Positions 61,403 through 64,000 of a stretch of DNA of 64,000 nucleotides are shown in pieces. Each line of letters begins with the position of its first letter. Within the stretch, counting starts at the first letter, position 1. The stretch is taken from contig JABWBO010000007.1 of assembly GCA_013360465.1 (NCBI GenBank), forward strand, positions 186,001 through 250,000, read 5' to 3'. Source of the stretch: Anaerolineae bacterium (GTDB lineage: Bacteria; Chloroflexota; Anaerolineae; Aggregatilineales; Phototrophicaceae). Position numbers and translations under genes: made by a program. The notes beneath the pieces are model-generated. The model was not told the DNA's origin, made no database searches, and saw nothing but the letters and a program-made list of their open reading frames with translations.

Positions 61403-62847
61403 CAGGCGTTCTTCACCATGACGTGCTTGGTGATCCGATAGTCGTTGACCGCCTCGGCAGACAGGTCTTTGCCGAAACCGGACTGCTTGAAACCGCCGTG
61501 CGGCGTCTCCGACGCCAGCGGGATATGATCGTTGATCCAGACCGTGCCAAATTCCAGGTCACGCGCGATGCGCATGGCGCGTCCGATGTCGCGCGTCCAG
61601 ACCGACGCCGCCAGCCCGTAAAGTACATCATTGCCCAGGCGCACCGCTTCGGCTTCGCCGTCAAAGGCGCTGATCGTCAGCACCGGTCCGAAGACTTCGT
61701 TCTGGATGACCTCGGATTTCTGATCGGCATCGACGATCACCGTCGGTGAGAAGAAATAGCCTTCCTGTCGGTCGGTCGGAATCGCCCCGCCGGTCAGGAC
61801 CTTCGCGCCAGAGGCACGGGCGCGTTCGACAAAACCCTGGACTCGCTCGCGCTGCGTGCCGGAGATGAGCGGCCCCATCTGGACACCAGCTTCGTACTGC
61901 GCGCCGACCTTAACGCCGCGCATGCCTTCGACGACCGCCTCCAGGACGTGGTTGTACTGCGACCGTTCGACGTAAACGCGCGTCGCCGCCGTACAGTCCT
62001 GCCCGGTGTTGAAGGTCGAGGTCAGCGTCGCAACCGCCGCGAAGGTATCGACATCGACATCGTCGAAGACGATCAGCGGCGCCTTGCCGCCCAATTCCAG
62101 ATGCACGCGCTTGAGGGTGTCGGCGGCGGTCTTCATGATCTTCCTGCCGGTCCCGGTCGAACCGGTCAGGCTGACCATACGCACATCCGGGTGTTCGACG
62201 AGCGCCTGCCCGGTCTCATTGCCACCCGTGATAACGTTGACGACACCTTCGGGGATGCCCGCCTCGGCGATCAGCTCCGCCAGCATGAGCGTGGTGATCG
62301 GCGTAGATGGCGCGGGTTTCAGCACGGCGGTACAGCCCGCCGCCAGCGCTGGACCCAGCTTCCAGATCGCCATCATCAGCGGGTAATTCCAGGGCGTCAC
62401 CTGCCCGACGACGCCGACCGGTTCCTTGCGGTACATCGACGTGAACCCGGCGGCATATTCGCCGGCGCTCGCGCCGTGCGTATCGCGGGCGGCGGCAGCG
62501 AAGAAGCGGATATTGTCGATGGCGAAAGGCATATCCGCGCCCAGGCTGACGAATTCAAAAGGCTTGCCGGTGTTATCGGATTCGGCACGTGCGAAGCGCT
62601 CGGCATTCGCTTGCAGTAAATCTGCCAGTTTCCAGATAGCGAGCGAACGCTGCGCGGGTGTCAGGCGCGACCAGCGTCCATCATAAAAAGCAGTGTGAGC
62701 CGCCCGAACGGCAGCGTCCACATCGGCGCGCCCGGCGTTCACTACCTGGGCGATAGGCTTGCCGGTCGCCGGGTCTTCTACCGTCATGACACCGCCGTCG
62801 ATGCTGTTCGTCCAGCGTCCGTTTATCCAGAGTTGATACTGCTGCAT
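61402..62847 (-). CDS. Aldehyde dehydrogenase, gamma-aminobutyraldehyde type
   Basis: 481 aa. Catalytic C285 in NTGQDCTAATRVYV, general-base E251 in LELGGKAPLIVFDD, NAD loop GSTGTGRKI and TPWNYPLMMAIWKLGPALAAG. The GQDCTAA context resembles PatD/YdcW and related amino- and betaine-aldehyde dehydrogenases, which oxidise 4-aminobutyraldehyde from putrescine to GABA. Linkage to a PotABCD-type transporter supports polyamine use. No aminotransferase or oxidase producing the aldehyde is in the window. Confidence 0.85.
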   Translation of the reverse strand: MQQYQLWINGRWTNSIDGGVMTVEDPATGKPIAQVVNAGRADVDAAVRAAHTAFYDGRWSRLTPAQRSLAIWKLADLLQANAERFARAESDNTGKPFEFVSLGADMPFAIDNIRFFAAAARDTHGASAGEYAAGFTSMYRKEPVGVVGQVTPWNYPLMMAIWKLGPALAAGCTAVLKPAPSTPITTLMLAELIAEAGIPEGVVNVITGGNETGQALVEHPDVRMVSLTGSTGTGRKIMKTAADTLKRVHLELGGKAPLIVFDDVDVDTFAAVATLTSTFNTGQDCTAATRVYVERSQYNHVLEAVVEGMRGVKVGAQYEAGVQMGPLISGTQRERVQGFVERARASGAKVLTGGAIPTDRQEGYFFSPTVIVDADQKSEVIQNEVFGPVLTISAFDGEAEAVRLGNDVLYGLAASVWTRDIGRAMRIARDLEFGTVWINDHIPLASETPHGGFKQSGFGKDLSAEAVNDYRITKHVMVKNA

Positions 62848-62905
62848 GATTCATCCTGAGGCTGAGGAAGTCGGGGGCTGCAAGAAGGCTATTTCCGACG
62901 ATTCG

Positions 62906-62931
62906 GAGGGGCGAGGACTTTCTCGCCCCTC
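62906..62931 (-). promoter_or_regulatory. 10-bp hairpin between the binding-protein and dehydrogenase genes
   Basis: GAGGGGCGAG (62906-62915) pairs perfectly with CTCGCCCCTC (62922-62931). It lies 58 bp ahead of the dehydrogenase start, in the 159-bp gap. There is no U-run, so it may protect the 3' end of an abundant binding-protein mRNA or partly attenuate. A possible -10 (TAGAAT, 62944-62949) lies just upstream of it. Confidence 0.5.
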
Positions 62932-63006
62932 GATATGTCTGCTATTCTACTCATTCCGCCCTGCTGCTGTCGCACAGGACGGAGCGAGATGGTATCCGGT
63001 GAAACG

Positions 63007-64000
63007 CTAGCGTCCGCCGATCACGCCGATGTAGGCGCTGACCCATTCGTAGTAAGGCACGCAGATATCGCCGCGCCCATCCTGGCAGGTGGCGGTCGGC
63101 GTGCGCCAGAACTGAATGCGGTCGAAATTCTCGTAACCATTGACCTGGCAGCCCGTCTCGCCGAGCAGTTCATTGCCTTCGCAGGCAGCGGGCACTGCCG
63201 GGACGCTGCCGAACCAGGCGGCAAGGTCGCCCTGAAGGCTGAGGTTCAGCGAGTGTTCCAGCCACATGTAGGCGCAGTTGGGGTGCGGCGCATCGACATG
63301 CATCATGGTCGTATCCGCCCAGCCAGTCGCGCCTTCTTCAGGGATAACGCTGCCGACCGGCGCGCCCTGCGATGCAAGCAGGTTGACCTGGAAGGGCCAC
63401 GAACTGGAAGCGACGACGCCTTCGTTCACGAAGTCGTCGATCTGGATGAAGGCGTCATGCCAGTAACGCCCCACCAGCGCGCGCTGCTGGCGCAGCAGGT
63501 CAAGCGCTGCGTTGAACTGATCGCGATCCAGCGAGTACGGGTCGGTGATACCGAGTTCCGGCTGGTGGTGCATCAGGTAGAGCGCCGCATCGGCGACATA
63601 GATCGGACCATCGTACGCCTGCACGCGCCCGGCGTTGCTTTCGCCGTCGGGCAGCGCCTGCTCTTCGAAGACCACGCTCCAGCTCGTCGGAGCCTGATCG
63701 CCAAAGGCGTCGGTGTTGTACATCAAGACGTTGGCGCCCCACTGATACGGCACGCCGTAGTGTTCTGCCGTGCCATCGCCGTCGACATCGACGGTGTGCC
63801 ATGCGGCGTTCTGCAGGCGCTCATCGATCGTATTCCAGCTAGGGATCAGATCGAGGTTGACAGGCTGAACCCGCCCACCGTAGATCAAGCGAAGGCTGGC
63901 GTCGCCCGAAGCCGTCACCAGGTCGAACCGACCTTCGTTCATCAGCGCCACCATCTCGTCGGAAGTCGCCGCCGTCTTGACATTGACGACGCAGCTCGTC
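63007..64000 (-). CDS. Polyamine-type extracellular solute-binding protein (PotD/YdcS-like), 5' end missing
   Basis: The frame stays open to the right edge, so the N-terminus with its signal peptide is outside. Visible: VNVKTAATSDEMVALMNEGRFDLVTASGD, then LIYGGRVQPVNLDLIPSWNTID, HYGVPYQWGANVLMYNTDAFGD, IQIDDFVNEGVVASSSWPFQVNL and PHPNCAYMWLEHSLN. This is the PotD/YdcS order of the family, with the ligand cleft between two lobes. First visible gene of the transporter operon; ligand class inferred from neighbours. Confidence 0.87.
   Translation of the reverse strand, partial: TSCVVNVKTAATSDEMVALMNEGRFDLVTASGDASLRLIYGGRVQPVNLDLIPSWNTIDERLQNAAWHTVDVDGDGTAEHYGVPYQWGANVLMYNTDAFGDQAPTSWSVVFEEQALPDGESNAGRVQAYDGPIYVADAALYLMHHQPELGITDPYSLDRDQFNAALDLLRQQRALVGRYWHDAFIQIDDFVNEGVVASSSWPFQVNLLASQGAPVGSVIPEEGATGWADTTMMHVDAPHPNCAYMWLEHSLNLSLQGDLAAWFGSVPAVPAACEGNELLGETGCQVNGYENFDRIQFWRTPTATCQDGRGDICVPYYEWVSAYIGVIGGR

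Overview
The window is a GC-rich, gene-dense bacterial chromosome segment. Its content fits a Chloroflexota (Anaerolineae-like) organism: RNase J as ribonuclease, F420-type enzymes (CofE-like ligase, LLM oxidoreductase), a bactofilin, phytoene-desaturase-like and transglutaminase/DUF3488-type membrane proteins, split Wzz/tyrosine-kinase exopolysaccharide genes, Pro/Thr-rich linkers in secreted proteins and a bacterial RNase P RNA. This placement is inferred from gene content; no 16S rRNA or ribosomal protein genes are present. No tRNA, rRNA, CRISPR array, phage or complete IS element was seen.

Layout. 1-4.4 kb: the start of surE (cut by the left edge), a ParB/Srx-fold protein, then a cofE-like / M24 / PHP operon. 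4.5-11.3 kb: an LLM oxidoreductase and a surface-sugar block on the minus strand (methyltransferase, WcaF-like acetyltransferase, GT2, DegT aminotransferase, CgeB-like glycosyltransferase) facing a Gfo/Idh/MocA oxidoreductase. 11.3-17.1 kb: GNAT, CrtI-like oxidoreductase, a thioredoxin-fold protein without CXXC, a phosphoesterase, an alpha/beta hydrolase and an HNH nuclease. 17.07-17.45 kb: rnpB on the minus strand with an extended -10 promoter. 17.6-28.9 kb: a transglutaminase membrane protein, RNase J with a structured leader, a 124-bp nested-palindrome mobile element, a GCS2-like ligase, a G1PDH-like protein with an altered metal site, a phosphohexomutase, an unknown membrane protein and folE.

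29-40.3 kb: a long plus-strand exopolysaccharide/rhamnose cluster: Wzz, BY-kinase-like ATPase, small membrane protein, rmlA, HAD phosphatase, rmlB, an unknown protein plus a zinc-ribbon PLD protein, rmlD, two GT2, rnhB, a GT4 and a second Wzz-like protein. Many genes overlap by ATGA, suggesting translational coupling. rmlC is not present. 40.3-58.5 kb: metabolic and envelope genes (KynB-like cyclase, SDR, crotonase, LMW-PTP, bactofilin, fhs, two MFS proteins, CheY-like regulator, Ca2+/H+ antiporter, ABC exporter, histidine kinase). 58.6-64 kb: a minus-strand operon of PotD-like binding protein, aminobutyraldehyde-type dehydrogenase and PotA, PotB, PotC, the same gene set as E. coli ydcSTUV-patD.

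Most notable are the 124-bp MITE-like element with two compensated hairpins and a target-site duplication, a group of enzymes whose family metal or redox ligands are replaced, the structured rnj leader, the unknown protein/PLD pair inside the rml cluster, and an insertion in the ABC exporter nucleotide-binding domain.
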